A stretch of 20,602 nucleotides of DNA, taken from positions 1 to 20,602 of the IMG/VR virus record IMGVR_UViG_3300046009_003930, one strand, 5' to 3'. A program made the position numbers and the translations under genes. The notes beneath the pieces were generated by a model that did not search any database, was not told where the DNA came from, and saw only the letters and a program-made list of their open reading frames with translations. How positions within the stretch are numbered: the stretch's first letter is position 1; every line of letters starts with the position of its first letter. Shown in pieces: positions 1 to 8,700 of this stretch. The DNA is from a virus.

Positions 1-2327
1 AGGGCTTGTAAATCTCGTATTAATTGTGCTAATTCTGTTTTTATTTCTTGCACCGTTTTATCTGGATTTGCTGCTAGATAATTTGTTGCATTTTGTAATA
101 CAACTGCTCCTAATCTCAAAAATATATTTTCAAATGGTTCTAGATTTTGTTTTTTAAATTGTTTGAAATCTTTTTTATCAAATGCATCAACCCAAGCTAC
201 AAATTCTGGATTGGTTATTTGTTTTTTAAGTATGGATATATTTGTTGATTTATCGTCAAATGCCCAACGATATGTTAACGTATTAATTAGTTCATCGGAA
301 ATATCATAACCCAATTGTTGTGCTTTTGTTTTAATAACGTCTCGCCACCATGCTTTATGATATTCACTAATTAAATCGGTATCCTTGAGGTTGAATTTTT
401 GTTCCAATTGGTTAATCTCATCGAAGAATGCCGCTTGTTGATCTTCAAAATTATAAACGCGACCTATTTTAATACGTTGTGGTGGAATAAATGAAAATGT
501 TTTTTGCATGTGTACATTTGCATCTTGAATAACCTTTTGCATCAATGCTCCGCCTGTTAAATCAGTTTCAACAATTGTTCCGCGTTCGTCATATTCAACT
601 AAATTATGGAATTGTAAATGTGCTTTATCATATGCAATTACATTTTTTGTTGCCGGATAAATAATTTCCATGTTAGCAAATACTCGTCCGTTTTTAAATA
701 TTGTATTTAATTGTTCCGGGGAAATCATTCTGAACGCTTCAGTTAAATCTTCGGCACATGCTCGATATGCTTCTACAACTTGTTTATATCCTTCAGAAGC
801 TTCAGCTCCATTCTTTGCAATGCTTTCTTGATATTTTCTTTCAAAATCAGCTATAATTTGACTTGTTGTCATTGGATTAATTACAGTGCCTTTATTTCTA
901 GCAAAACCAATTTCTCCGTTTTTCCAAGTAACTTGAATGTTTTGACCATCTGTTTTCTCGGTAACTGCTTGTTCGATATCTAATCGTCCAGATAATGCGC
1001 GGGATACAATTTCTTTCATATCATTAAATGATAATCCATGATCATCCCATGGGTGTGCCATATGTCCTGCTGCACCGCCTTCAGTAATTAAACGTCCTTC
1101 TGAAATTACATGTTCGCGCATTACTGATTCGATTTTATATACAATGTCATCTGGATTATTTTTTTGCCATGGCTTACGCTGTTTTTTAATTGTTCTAGGA
1201 ATTAATTCAATCATTTTTTTGTTTGGATTCCATTGCAACATGAATGGCATATGAATCGGAACATCAAATTGATAATCAGAACCAACACCAGTAGGTCGTT
1301 CTAATCGTAATTGTCTAGCAATTTTATCTCCATATTCCGTTGCTAAATCTTCAAAGAAATCTTTCAACTCATCCATATAAATAGGAGCTTCATTTCTAGG
1401 ATCATTCAGACGGTCAATAAAATGTGTAAACTTGCCTTGAAAATCTACATCAATTCCGTACTCAGAAAAGAACCCGTCAACTGCGTGTTCTATAGATGCC
1501 AATTCTTCGCGTGTTATGTAATTTTCAGTTAAAATATTTTCTATTAATTTAGCGCCAGCAACTGTTTTTGCAAATTTATCAAAATCATATACAAAAGATT
1601 CACCTCGATTTGTTTCTAAAAATGAACGTAAATGTTTTATTTTTTCGTTGTGTTTTGCTTTTTCTTTTGGATTCATTATTGCTTCAAGAACGTCGTTAAC
1701 TTCTGGAGTTAATGTCGTTTCCCACCATGATGAACTAAATACTGATTCTTGTACGCCTCGTAATGTTTGCCAAATGCGTTTAACTACATCATCAGTTTGC
1801 ATTGGATATGATGCACGAAATGTTTCATAATCGTCATTTGCTAATGCAGCACGAATTGTTGATGCAGATATTGGTTCGCCGTTTGAGTATAACAATGGAT
1901 CAATATCAACGTTTAATTCTGTAGCATCAACACCTTGTGGAATCGTTCGTCCTTTTTTGTCTCCGACTGTTTTGTATTTGTCTACATTAGGAACGAAATC
2001 TTTTGTTCGTACGTAATCATCGCCTTTAGTCGATGCTGCCATTGCAAATCTGCCGGTTGCGTCTGGTGGTAACGCAAATAAGTATTCATATGCAGCCATG
2101 ATCGGCGAATTGAATTCAGTTGGTTGAATTGTAATTTTAGGATTACGATTTAGTAATTTGAATATTTCAATGGTTTTTTCGCGTGTAATTCCGTCTCGTT
2201 CTTTTGGTCCAATTAATAATATTACGCGTTCTGTTTCTGGAGATTCAGCATATCGTTCTGCTAATGCTAAATGTGCCCCGGTTAATGGTTTAAATCCGCC
2301 AGGAAATAATGTTGTTATTTTATTCAT
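1..2327 (-). CDS. NMN-adenylyltransferase-like / KxDG ligase-like fusion protein (3'-truncated by window edge)
   Basis: An open frame of at least 775 codons starts at ATG 2325-2327 and runs off the left edge without a stop, so the C-terminus is missing. Residues 1 to about 190 look like a HIGH-type nucleotidyltransferase of the NMNAT/CoaD superfamily: FPGGFKPLTGAH (H19; TGAH replaces the usual HxGH) and ISASTIR at 153-159, the ISxTxIR motif that contacts ATP phosphates. After a helical linker, a GGAAGHMAHPWD segment (417-428) leads into a covalent nucleotidyltransferase-like domain: EKTDGQN with candidate adenylated Lys458 (motif I, KxDG), R477 in ARNKG 19 residues later, and ANMEII with Glu554 (motif III-like). 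These spacings suit RNA ligases. Motifs IV and V are not visible and may lie beyond the edge. The start is 25 nt after the tail-fibre stop, behind a promoter-like motif, with only a weak GGAAA as possible ribosome site. The domain calls are motif-based and the combined function is inferred; NAD/ATP-dependent RNA repair is one possibility. Confidence 0.8.
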   Translation of the reverse strand, partial: MNKITTLFPGGFKPLTGAHLALAERYAESPETERVILLIGPKERDGITREKTIEIFKLLNRNPKITIQPTEFNSPIMAAYEYLFALPPDATGRFAMAASTKGDDYVRTKDFVPNVDKYKTVGDKKGRTIPQGVDATELNVDIDPLLYSNGEPISASTIRAALANDDYETFRASYPMQTDDVVKRIWQTLRGVQESVFSSSWWETTLTPEVNDVLEAIMNPKEKAKHNEKIKHLRSFLETNRGESFVYDFDKFAKTVAGAKLIENILTENYITREELASIEHAVDGFFSEYGIDVDFQGKFTHFIDRLNDPRNEAPIYMDELKDFFEDLATEYGDKIARQLRLERPTGVGSDYQFDVPIHMPFMLQWNPNKKMIELIPRTIKKQRKPWQKNNPDDIVYKIESVMREHVISEGRLITEGGAAGHMAHPWDDHGLSFNDMKEIVSRALSGRLDIEQAVTEKTDGQNIQVTWKNGEIGFARNKGTVINPMTTSQIIADFERKYQESIAKNGAEASEGYKQVVEAYRACAEDLTEAFRMISPEQLNTIFKNGRVFANMEIIYPATKNVIAYDKAHLQFHNLVEYDERGTIVETDLTGGALMQKVIQDANVHMQKTFSFIPPQRIKIGRVYNFEDQQAAFFDEINQLEQKFNLKDTDLISEYHKAWWRDVIKTKAQQLGYDISDELINTLTYRWAFDDKSTNISILKKQITNPEFVAWVDAFDKKDFKQFKKQNLEPFENIFLRLGAVVLQNATNYLAANPDKTVQEIKTELAQLIRDLQA

Positions 2328-2341
2328 TCGTTTTCCGTTTT

Positions 2342-2351
2342 ATATAAATAT
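2342..2351 (-). promoter_or_regulatory. Promoter-like ATATTTATAT motif upstream of the NMNAT-ligase gene
   Basis: On the coding strand this reads ATATTTATATAAAA and ends 14 nt before the ATG at 2327. It fills most of the 25-nt gap after the tail-fibre stop codon. It is identical in its 10-bp core to five other intergenic copies in the window. A late-promoter role is inferred from position and recurrence only. Confidence 0.55.
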
Positions 2352-2352
2352 G

Positions 2353-5052
2353 TTAACTTATAGGTCCGACAGGCAATGGGGCTATAGTTGAACCAACTAC
2401 TCTACTAGTTCGATATACAAAGTTGTTTAATTTCAAATTATCAGATAAACTGCCAGATGAGTTACGAGATACTATCATATATATTTGAACATAGTATCCT
2501 TGTGTATTTTCAAAATTTGTGCCAGTAGCAATATTTACAGTACGACTCCCACCTCGAGTACCTATGCCCGGTATAGTATTAATAGTTACTGGTCCGGCAC
2601 TATTAATAATAGCAGGTACACTCCATGCATTATAGCCGGAAACATTGCCAGTGTTGTCTGTAAAACTTGCAGATTGTATATAAAAATTTGCACGTAATTC
2701 ACCGGCTGATGAACTCGCTGCGGTAAATTCATACATAAACGATGTTTGCATTCGAGTTTCTCCTGGTAAAATAAACGTTTCAAATATTGATGCAGTTTGT
2801 GGCGATGTAAATAAATCGCCAGTATACGTAAATTCATTGCGGTCAAAATACACAACACGACCTACATTTATTCCGTCGACAAATTCTGAGTTACTATCAA
2901 ACAACGTATTACCATCTGGGCCAACTGCTGTAAATGCAGATGCCGTCACAGTACCGTTAGTATTAAGAACAAACCCACTCGATGATATTTGAAGCAATCC
3001 GTTACTACCACTAATAAATGTTCCGTTTGGATTTCCAAAAAAGAAATTATCAGTAGCAACATAAATTTCGTTATCAGTGGTTGAATAACGAAAATAACTT
3101 GCGGTATTAAGATATAACTCCAATCCTACACCTGAATATAAATTGCCGTATTTTGTTAACGAGCCAGTTAAGGCAGAACCGGACCACAATAAGAAACCTG
3201 GAAATCCGGCATCGAATCCATCATATCCTAACGATCTAACAAATCCACTATTTTTATATCCTGATATTGCAACACCAGATTCTAATGAGTCTGCTACATA
3301 CAATGATCCGGTTAACATGGAATAATCGCCATCAATATAACGGTTACCGCCTTGCCATGATTTATCGTAAAGATATGAAACTTGTTTGCTACGAACGCCA
3401 TCTACGTTGTAATATTCAACTTTGAATGATATTTGATTGTTTGCTTTATGTGGAGTATTAATCAATGAACGTATTCTAGTATAATTCGGCGAATATCCGG
3501 CATCGTTATCTGTTGTAGTTCGTACATCAGCAATTTGCCACGTTCCTGATTCTATTACAAATATCAATGTTGCGGTACCTTGATAATCAGTTTCAAAATT
3601 AAATACCTTGTCATCGATGCGTTGCGAGTCAGATGATATTTCAATTTGTCCAATACGTTTACCTAGTATTTTTGGTAATTCTTGATTGAAATAATCAGTT
3701 GAGTCCCATGCAACGGCAGAACCAGATACATATACAGATAATTTAGGATTAATTCCGGAGTTGTCTCTTGTACCTAATGCATCTATTGTAACTTTGTATG
3801 ACGATGTTGCAATAAATATTCCGGAATAGGCTGGTTTTGTTTGTACAATTGTTACGGCATTTGGTGCTGATATGTTAGTTGAGTTTACAATTTGCATTGC
3901 ATTGTTAATCGATGCGGTTGCCCAAGTTAATGTAGGAGCAACGCCAGTTGTTTTACCAACATATGTAAACCCTTGCCAATATGTATCAATAATGCTTTGC
4001 GATGTAAATATTCCAATGCTAACATCTGGAAATAAAGATGCGGTATTAGATATGAAAATTTCAGTTTCTACCAATTCAACATCATTAACCAATTCCCACG
4101 TGCCAACCGTACCTTTATTCGTAGTAAAAACTTTGATTCTAGATACATCGCCAGTTGCTGGTTCTAAACCATTAACTTGTATCAATGCAAATGATTGTGA
4201 ATTTTCGGTAGGTACATACGTAGGAGTTGCTTCATATATTAATGAATATGTCGAATTTGCAAATTCCGTATAAACGTGCGGAAAAATACTTTGGCTACTA
4301 TAAACCGTATACGGTACATCTAATAATGCCGTAGTATCAGATAATATCTTTTTTATCGTTGCAACGTAAGGTGTTGTACTGATTGCGTAATTAGGTGTAG
4401 GCGTAGGATTTTGTGGGGTTGCAATTGTAATAGTTCCCGTTTTCATATCACCGGTAAATTTACCGCCGATTAATTCAATAGCAGGTGTTCTATTCAATGA
4501 AAATAAACGAACTGCTCCTGTAGCGTATGTTGGAAATTGTTGGCTACCGGAATAGATTCGATCTAACTGCACTCCTACTTGTTCACTAACTGTTATTTGT
4601 GGTATTTTACTAAATATTATTTCAGATACATTTGATACATTTGGATTCACCGGTACTGTACGAGACCATTTAACGTTAGGGCGACCTTGCCATGTTGTTG
4701 GCACTGCTCCGCTTTGTATCGTTTGTGCTTCTGCAACCAATGTTACGGTGCAATCGCCTGGCGACGTTTCTGAATAAATATAAATTGCAATTACGCGAGA
4801 TTTGTCTTCATCAATATAATCGACTACTTCTGTATATATTGGATCTCCGTTGTAATCTAATACTTCAACGTTCAATACTCCACCTACTTTTAAATTAGTA
4901 GGATGTCCGCGAAGTTTAAATAAATTTTTACCAGCAGTTAATCGAGTTGGAAATTCCGTTATTTGAAAATAGTCCGGTGATGTCAACGAAGTATCTTGAT
5001 AATAAACTTGCGTAAATTGTAAACCTTTATATATTGCTTCTTTGCGTTTCAT
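2353..5052 (-). CDS. Tail-fibre-like structural protein, 899 aa
   Basis: This long, almost wholly beta-predicted protein is rich in Ser, Thr, Gly and Asn, with many SGS/TGS turns, as in phage fibres. Residues 1-200 look like Ig-like or baseplate-attachment sandwiches, with no signal peptide or membrane segment. About 540-640 contains a FKVEYYNVDG segment followed by GGNRYIDGDYSMLTGSLYV. About 640-710 holds a repeat-like shaft (YSGVGLELYLN, FFFGNPNGTFISGSNG, LLQISSSGFVLNTNGTVTAS), a style I associate from memory with fibre proteins of environmental tailed phages. The last 190 residues form a separate beta-rich tip candidate with FVYRTSRVVG near the end. The start at 5052 lies 17 nt after a promoter-like motif; no Shine-Dalgarno is evident. 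Likely role: distal tail fibre or baseplate-attached adhesin for host recognition. No enzymatic motif was recognised. Structural assignment is confident; the exact position in the virion is not. Confidence 0.75.
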   Translation of the reverse strand: MKRKEAIYKGLQFTQVYYQDTSLTSPDYFQITEFPTRLTAGKNLFKLRGHPTNLKVGGVLNVEVLDYNGDPIYTEVVDYIDEDKSRVIAIYIYSETSPGDCTVTLVAEAQTIQSGAVPTTWQGRPNVKWSRTVPVNPNVSNVSEIIFSKIPQITVSEQVGVQLDRIYSGSQQFPTYATGAVRLFSLNRTPAIELIGGKFTGDMKTGTITIATPQNPTPTPNYAISTTPYVATIKKILSDTTALLDVPYTVYSSQSIFPHVYTEFANSTYSLIYEATPTYVPTENSQSFALIQVNGLEPATGDVSRIKVFTTNKGTVGTWELVNDVELVETEIFISNTASLFPDVSIGIFTSQSIIDTYWQGFTYVGKTTGVAPTLTWATASINNAMQIVNSTNISAPNAVTIVQTKPAYSGIFIATSSYKVTIDALGTRDNSGINPKLSVYVSGSAVAWDSTDYFNQELPKILGKRIGQIEISSDSQRIDDKVFNFETDYQGTATLIFVIESGTWQIADVRTTTDNDAGYSPNYTRIRSLINTPHKANNQISFKVEYYNVDGVRSKQVSYLYDKSWQGGNRYIDGDYSMLTGSLYVADSLESGVAISGYKNSGFVRSLGYDGFDAGFPGFLLWSGSALTGSLTKYGNLYSGVGLELYLNTASYFRYSTTDNEIYVATDNFFFGNPNGTFISGSNGLLQISSSGFVLNTNGTVTASAFTAVGPDGNTLFDSNSEFVDGINVGRVVYFDRNEFTYTGDLFTSPQTASIFETFILPGETRMQTSFMYEFTAASSSAGELRANFYIQSASFTDNTGNVSGYNAWSVPAIINSAGPVTINTIPGIGTRGGSRTVNIATGTNFENTQGYYVQIYMIVSRNSSGSLSDNLKLNNFVYRTSRVVGSTIAPLPVGPIS

Positions 5053-5069
5053 TGCGTTTGATATCTTTT

Positions 5070-5079
5070 ATATAAATAT
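5070..5079 (-). promoter_or_regulatory. Promoter-like ATATTTATAT motif upstream of the tail-fibre gene
   Basis: The motif overlaps the last base of the HNH stop codon and ends 17 nt before the fibre start at 5052. The coding strand reads GATATTTATATAAAAGATATC. The core is identical to the other intergenic copies. Promoter role inferred. Confidence 0.55.
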
Positions 5080-5681
5080 CATTTGAGCGAGTTCTTATAT
5101 CGTTTAACTCCTTCACTAATCTTAAGTTTCGTTTCATCAGAAATAATTCGTCCTTTTTTTGAATCGGACATTTTTTGTCTAGTTTCAATCGAATGTTGTT
5201 TTCCTATCATCCATGGAGTTGATCTAGATACTCCTTTTGTAGATTGCAGACGTTTTTTATATTTTTCAATTGTTTCTGGAGAATGTTGTATTCCACGAAG
5301 AGATGTGGTACGTTTTTCAATTGTCTCTTGAGAATGTTTTTTTCCTTTATTAGATAATCCTAATTCACGTGCACGTTCTTGTTGAATTTGTTTACGCATT
5401 TCATATTCATATGAACTAATATTATAGTTCCGGATATGGTGTTTATTTTGTAAATTCATCATCCTCCATAATGCGTAATGTAATTTATTATTACCCGGAT
5501 TAATTTCACATAATAATTTATGTATGATAAAATGTTCTCTTGCGGTTAAGTCAACTAAGTTATCTTTAGTATTATTGCCACCTAAACAACGAGGTACAAT
5601 ATGATGTCGTTCTTTATATCCAGTTAACACTCTATGTTTTGCTCGTTCGATAATCAAATCATGTATTTTTTTGTAATCCAT
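5079..5681 (-). CDS. HNH homing endonuclease with NUMOD3-type repeats, 200 aa
   Basis: The N-terminal half carries an HNH nuclease core: RHHIVPRCLGG (H26, H27), DNLVDLTAREHFIIH (N41, H50, H54), matching the ERHHIxPR...NLVxLTxREHFxxH pattern common in phage mobile HNH enzymes. The C-terminal half has four NUMOD3-like DNA-binding repeats starting near residues 113, 130, 160 and 177 (for example GKKHSQETIEKR, GIQHSPETIEKY, GKQHSIETRQKM, GRIISDETKLKI). It is free-standing, between the recombination gene (ending 5787) and the fibre gene (starting 5052), and not inside an intron that I can see. The leader of about 105 nt carries a hairpin, and a promoter-like motif flanks the gene on each side, as if inserted at an intergenic promoter. 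It would cut DNA of related phages lacking it and so spread; the target site cannot be read from this window. An AAGG lies about 15 nt before the ATG, too far for a typical ribosome site. Confidence 0.9.
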   Translation of the reverse strand: MDYKKIHDLIIERAKHRVLTGYKERHHIVPRCLGGNNTKDNLVDLTAREHFIIHKLLCEINPGNNKLHYALWRMMNLQNKHHIRNYNISSYEYEMRKQIQQERARELGLSNKGKKHSQETIEKRTTSLRGIQHSPETIEKYKKRLQSTKGVSRSTPWMIGKQHSIETRQKMSDSKKGRIISDETKLKISEGVKRYKNSLK

Positions 5682-5691
5682 AATAGTAAGT

Positions 5692-5736
5692 AACCTTATG
5701 CTTTTCGAGGTGGATGGCTCTAATCAGCATAAGGTT
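5692..5736 (-). promoter_or_regulatory. 10-bp hairpin in the HNH leader, possible pseudoknot
   Basis: Perfect 10-bp inverted repeat: AACCTTATGC at 5692-5701 and its complement GCATAAGGTT at 5727-5736, with a 25-nt loop. The loop contains GTGGATG (5710-5716, plus strand), complementary to CATCCAC at 5759-5765, which lies 5' of the hairpin in the minus-strand transcript. This would permit an H-type pseudoknot. The structure ends 10 nt before the HNH start codon and could modulate its translation. No T-run follows it on the minus strand, so it is not a standard terminator there. Confidence 0.5.
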
Positions 5737-5773
5737 TTATTAATGTTTTATAATGTAGCATCCACTCTACTAT

Positions 5774-5783
5774 ATATAAATAT
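5774..5783 (-). promoter_or_regulatory. Promoter-like ATATTTATAT motif upstream of the HNH gene
   Basis: The motif lies just after the SbcD-SbcC stop codon and about 90 nt before the HNH start, much farther than the other copies. The coding strand continues ATAG rather than AAAA. Before the HNH gene was inserted, this or the copy at 5070-5079 may have served the fibre gene. Confidence 0.5.
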
Positions 5784-5786
5784 TAA

Positions 5787-8700
5787 TTAAATGTGATAAA
5801 CATAACTATAGTTATTAATTTTATTTACTTCAATTAATGAATCTACCATATCTCGCATCGAATCGACGTGAGATATAATAATTGAAAAATCAAATTTGGT
5901 ACGAACATAATCAAATAAATTTACTAAAGAAGATATATGAGTTGAATCTAAAGTGCCAAATCCTTCGTCGATTGCAATGAAATTAGGTCGAGGTAATGCT
6001 GATACATTAATCAATGCAATGCGAATTGCCAAACTAGAAATAAAACGTTCCATACCAGATGTCAATTCTAATGGCCAATAATTATCTTCATCATAAATTA
6101 TGTATCCGTTAATATTTTTGCCGTCAGTATTCATTACCATGTTAAAATCAACAATTTGATTAAGTACATTGTTTATTTCTGCTTCAATTTTTGGCAATGC
6201 TTTTGTAACTAACTCATATGGTATTCCGTCGCGTTTAACTGATTCTAAATAATATTCATATGCTTTATATTCCGTTTCCAATTGTTGATAACGTTCTAAT
6301 TGTTGCATAGCAGTTTGTTTTTTAGTTTTTGCTACTTCAATTGCACCATACATGTTTTTAATTTGAGTTTGTATAGTTTTGATTTGGTTTGAAATATCTG
6401 TAATATCATGTTTACATGTATCAATCAATTGATTAACATTTGAATTATGTTTTATTGCCGTTTCATTTTTTCGGAATGATTCTTGACGTTCGATTACCAT
6501 TTCCAATTCAGACTCACGTGTTTGTAAATCACTTTCTAAAATTTGAAGTTGCAATTCATTGCGTTCTGCCGTAATTTTTTCAGTTGCAATTGTATTACGC
6601 AACGAATTTAATTGTTCGGTTTTCCGGAAAACTGGTTCTAGTATTGCAATTTCAGAATTTAAAGTTACAATTTGTTCTTGGATACGTTTTAATATATCTC
6701 TATCCGATTCAATTGTGTTCTGTGCTTCAATTGCATTTTGTACGAAAACGTTAGATGTACAGTATTTACACTCCGGATCATACTCATGGTCGGTAAGATG
6801 ATTAATTTTTTCTTGTTTTGCATTTACTCGTTCTTGTTGTTGACGTAGTTTTTGTAATTGTGTATTAACTGAAAATGTTTTTGCATGATATAATTTAGTT
6901 TTAGAATCAATATCCGTAATATCATATTCTGACAATTCTGTTTCGTGTGTATCGATATTTGCAACTAGAATTTCTAAATCAGATTCCGCAGTTTCAATAT
7001 CTTGTTGAATTGATTCAATTAATTGAACCAAGCCTTGTTCTTGTTTTTTAAGTTGTTCGTTATCCGGGCCATTGTATGAAGTTGGCATTTTAGTTTCAAT
7101 TAATGAAACAATGCGTTCTTGCAATGCATTTCTTTGTTCTTGCAATGCATCTTCTTGTATTTCTAATTCATTGATATTTTCTTGATTATCAGAAATAATT
7201 GTGTCCGCAGTTATGATTATTTCAGCAAAATCTGTTTTTTTGTAATCTTTTAAACGGCCCGCAGTTTCTTTAATTTCATCTGAAGCCAATTGGTATAATT
7301 GTTCAAACACCGTAATATCTAAAAATTGAGAAAGTAAATCTTTGCGTTCTTTTTGTGATTTTTCAATAAAATTGTTGTTATCAGCTTGCAATGAAAATGC
7401 AGTTAAAATAAAGTCATCATATGTACCTAAATACCTACGTATGTTTTTGTTTGTTTCACTACGTTCTTCCCCGTTTAAATTATCAGCATCTGTATAAAAA
7501 TCTACATCGACTTTTACATGAGATTCTTTCTTTTTATTTTGCGTTCCACGACGTTCAATCGTATAAACAATTCCATTCATTTCAAAACGAAATAAACCTC
7601 GAAACCAAGTTTTTTTGTTGTTTAAAACTTCGTTTGCTTTGCCGGTTTTACTACATTTATCAAAAATTGTATAAGTTATTGCATCAAGCAAACTAGATTT
7701 ACCAGAAGTGTTTGCGGCAAATAAACCACATACGTTGGATAAATTTTCAAAGTTCAATACATTGCCTTCTCCATATGAAAACATGTTATCGAATTCAAAT
7801 GATATCGGATGCCATGTAGTATGACGAATAGACTCAACTGCAGGTAATTTAGAATTTATTGTGCGATTGATATGTCGTATTGCATCAATCTCTTCTGCAG
7901 TCGCTTGTGGATAATTTGTATCAATATAATCTGTTAATAAAATATTTTGATATTCAACATCACGTACATTTCCAATTGCTAAGCCAGATGAAGCTGCGGC
8001 AGTAGCATGTTCAATTGTACGTTGTATTGTAATATCTTGTACATCATATTTTTTGCGAATTGTAGCAATTAGCTTTTTCATATCCGCCGCAGTGGTACCA
8101 TTGAATTTAATTCGTATACGAGGTTTAACTGGCATACGGTGTGGATGTGATACAATTTTATCACTTTGCGTTTCCAATGTCACATAACCATAATCATTGT
8201 GAATTTGTGCAAATTCAGCTGAACGTGTTTCTAAATCCCATACCAATATACCATGGTCTAATGCTTCGCCATGATTTTGTTGTATCAAACTACCTGGATA
8301 TGCAATTGTACGTTCATCATCTAAAAATTGCGCTGGCTTATGAATATCTCCTAACAATGTAATGTCATGGCCCGCAAATAATGCTGTAGTAACATGTTCA
8401 TTTGATATTTGATATCCAATATCAGTTTTAGCAGTGTTTACCGCACCATGATGCAATGCAATTTTATAATCAGCATCGAAATCTTTTGCCATTACGTAAT
8501 CGACTGGCGATTTATCAACTGCCATGTGATTCCATGTAACGCCTCCTAATTCAAACAAACCGTTCTCTTTAATAAAATGAATGTTTGGATTTCTTATAAC
8601 ATCAAGTACTGGACTAACAGCATCAACTCGATGCATATTGTTCAAGTTCATATCGTGATTACCTAAAATAACAATTGTAGGTATCGTAAATCCATTGAAG

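Noticed and set aside
2586-2858. 90-codon minus-strand frame in another register inside the fibre gene
   Set aside because: Nested in a clearly coding frame with no start signal; the peptide is His/Leu-rich and unlike a phage protein.
3872-4273. 133-codon open frame on the plus strand
   Set aside because: Antisense to the 899-aa fibre gene; its length is expected from the biased codon use of that gene.
5692-5740. Plus-strand intrinsic terminator (stem followed by TTTTATT)
   Set aside because: No plus-strand gene ends here; the T-rich tract belongs to the AT-rich leader. The stem is more sensibly read in the minus-strand RNA.
5079-5786. Group I intron carrying the HNH gene
   Set aside because: The flanking genes are complete and unrelated, and no split exon or intron core was found; the HNH gene appears free-standing.
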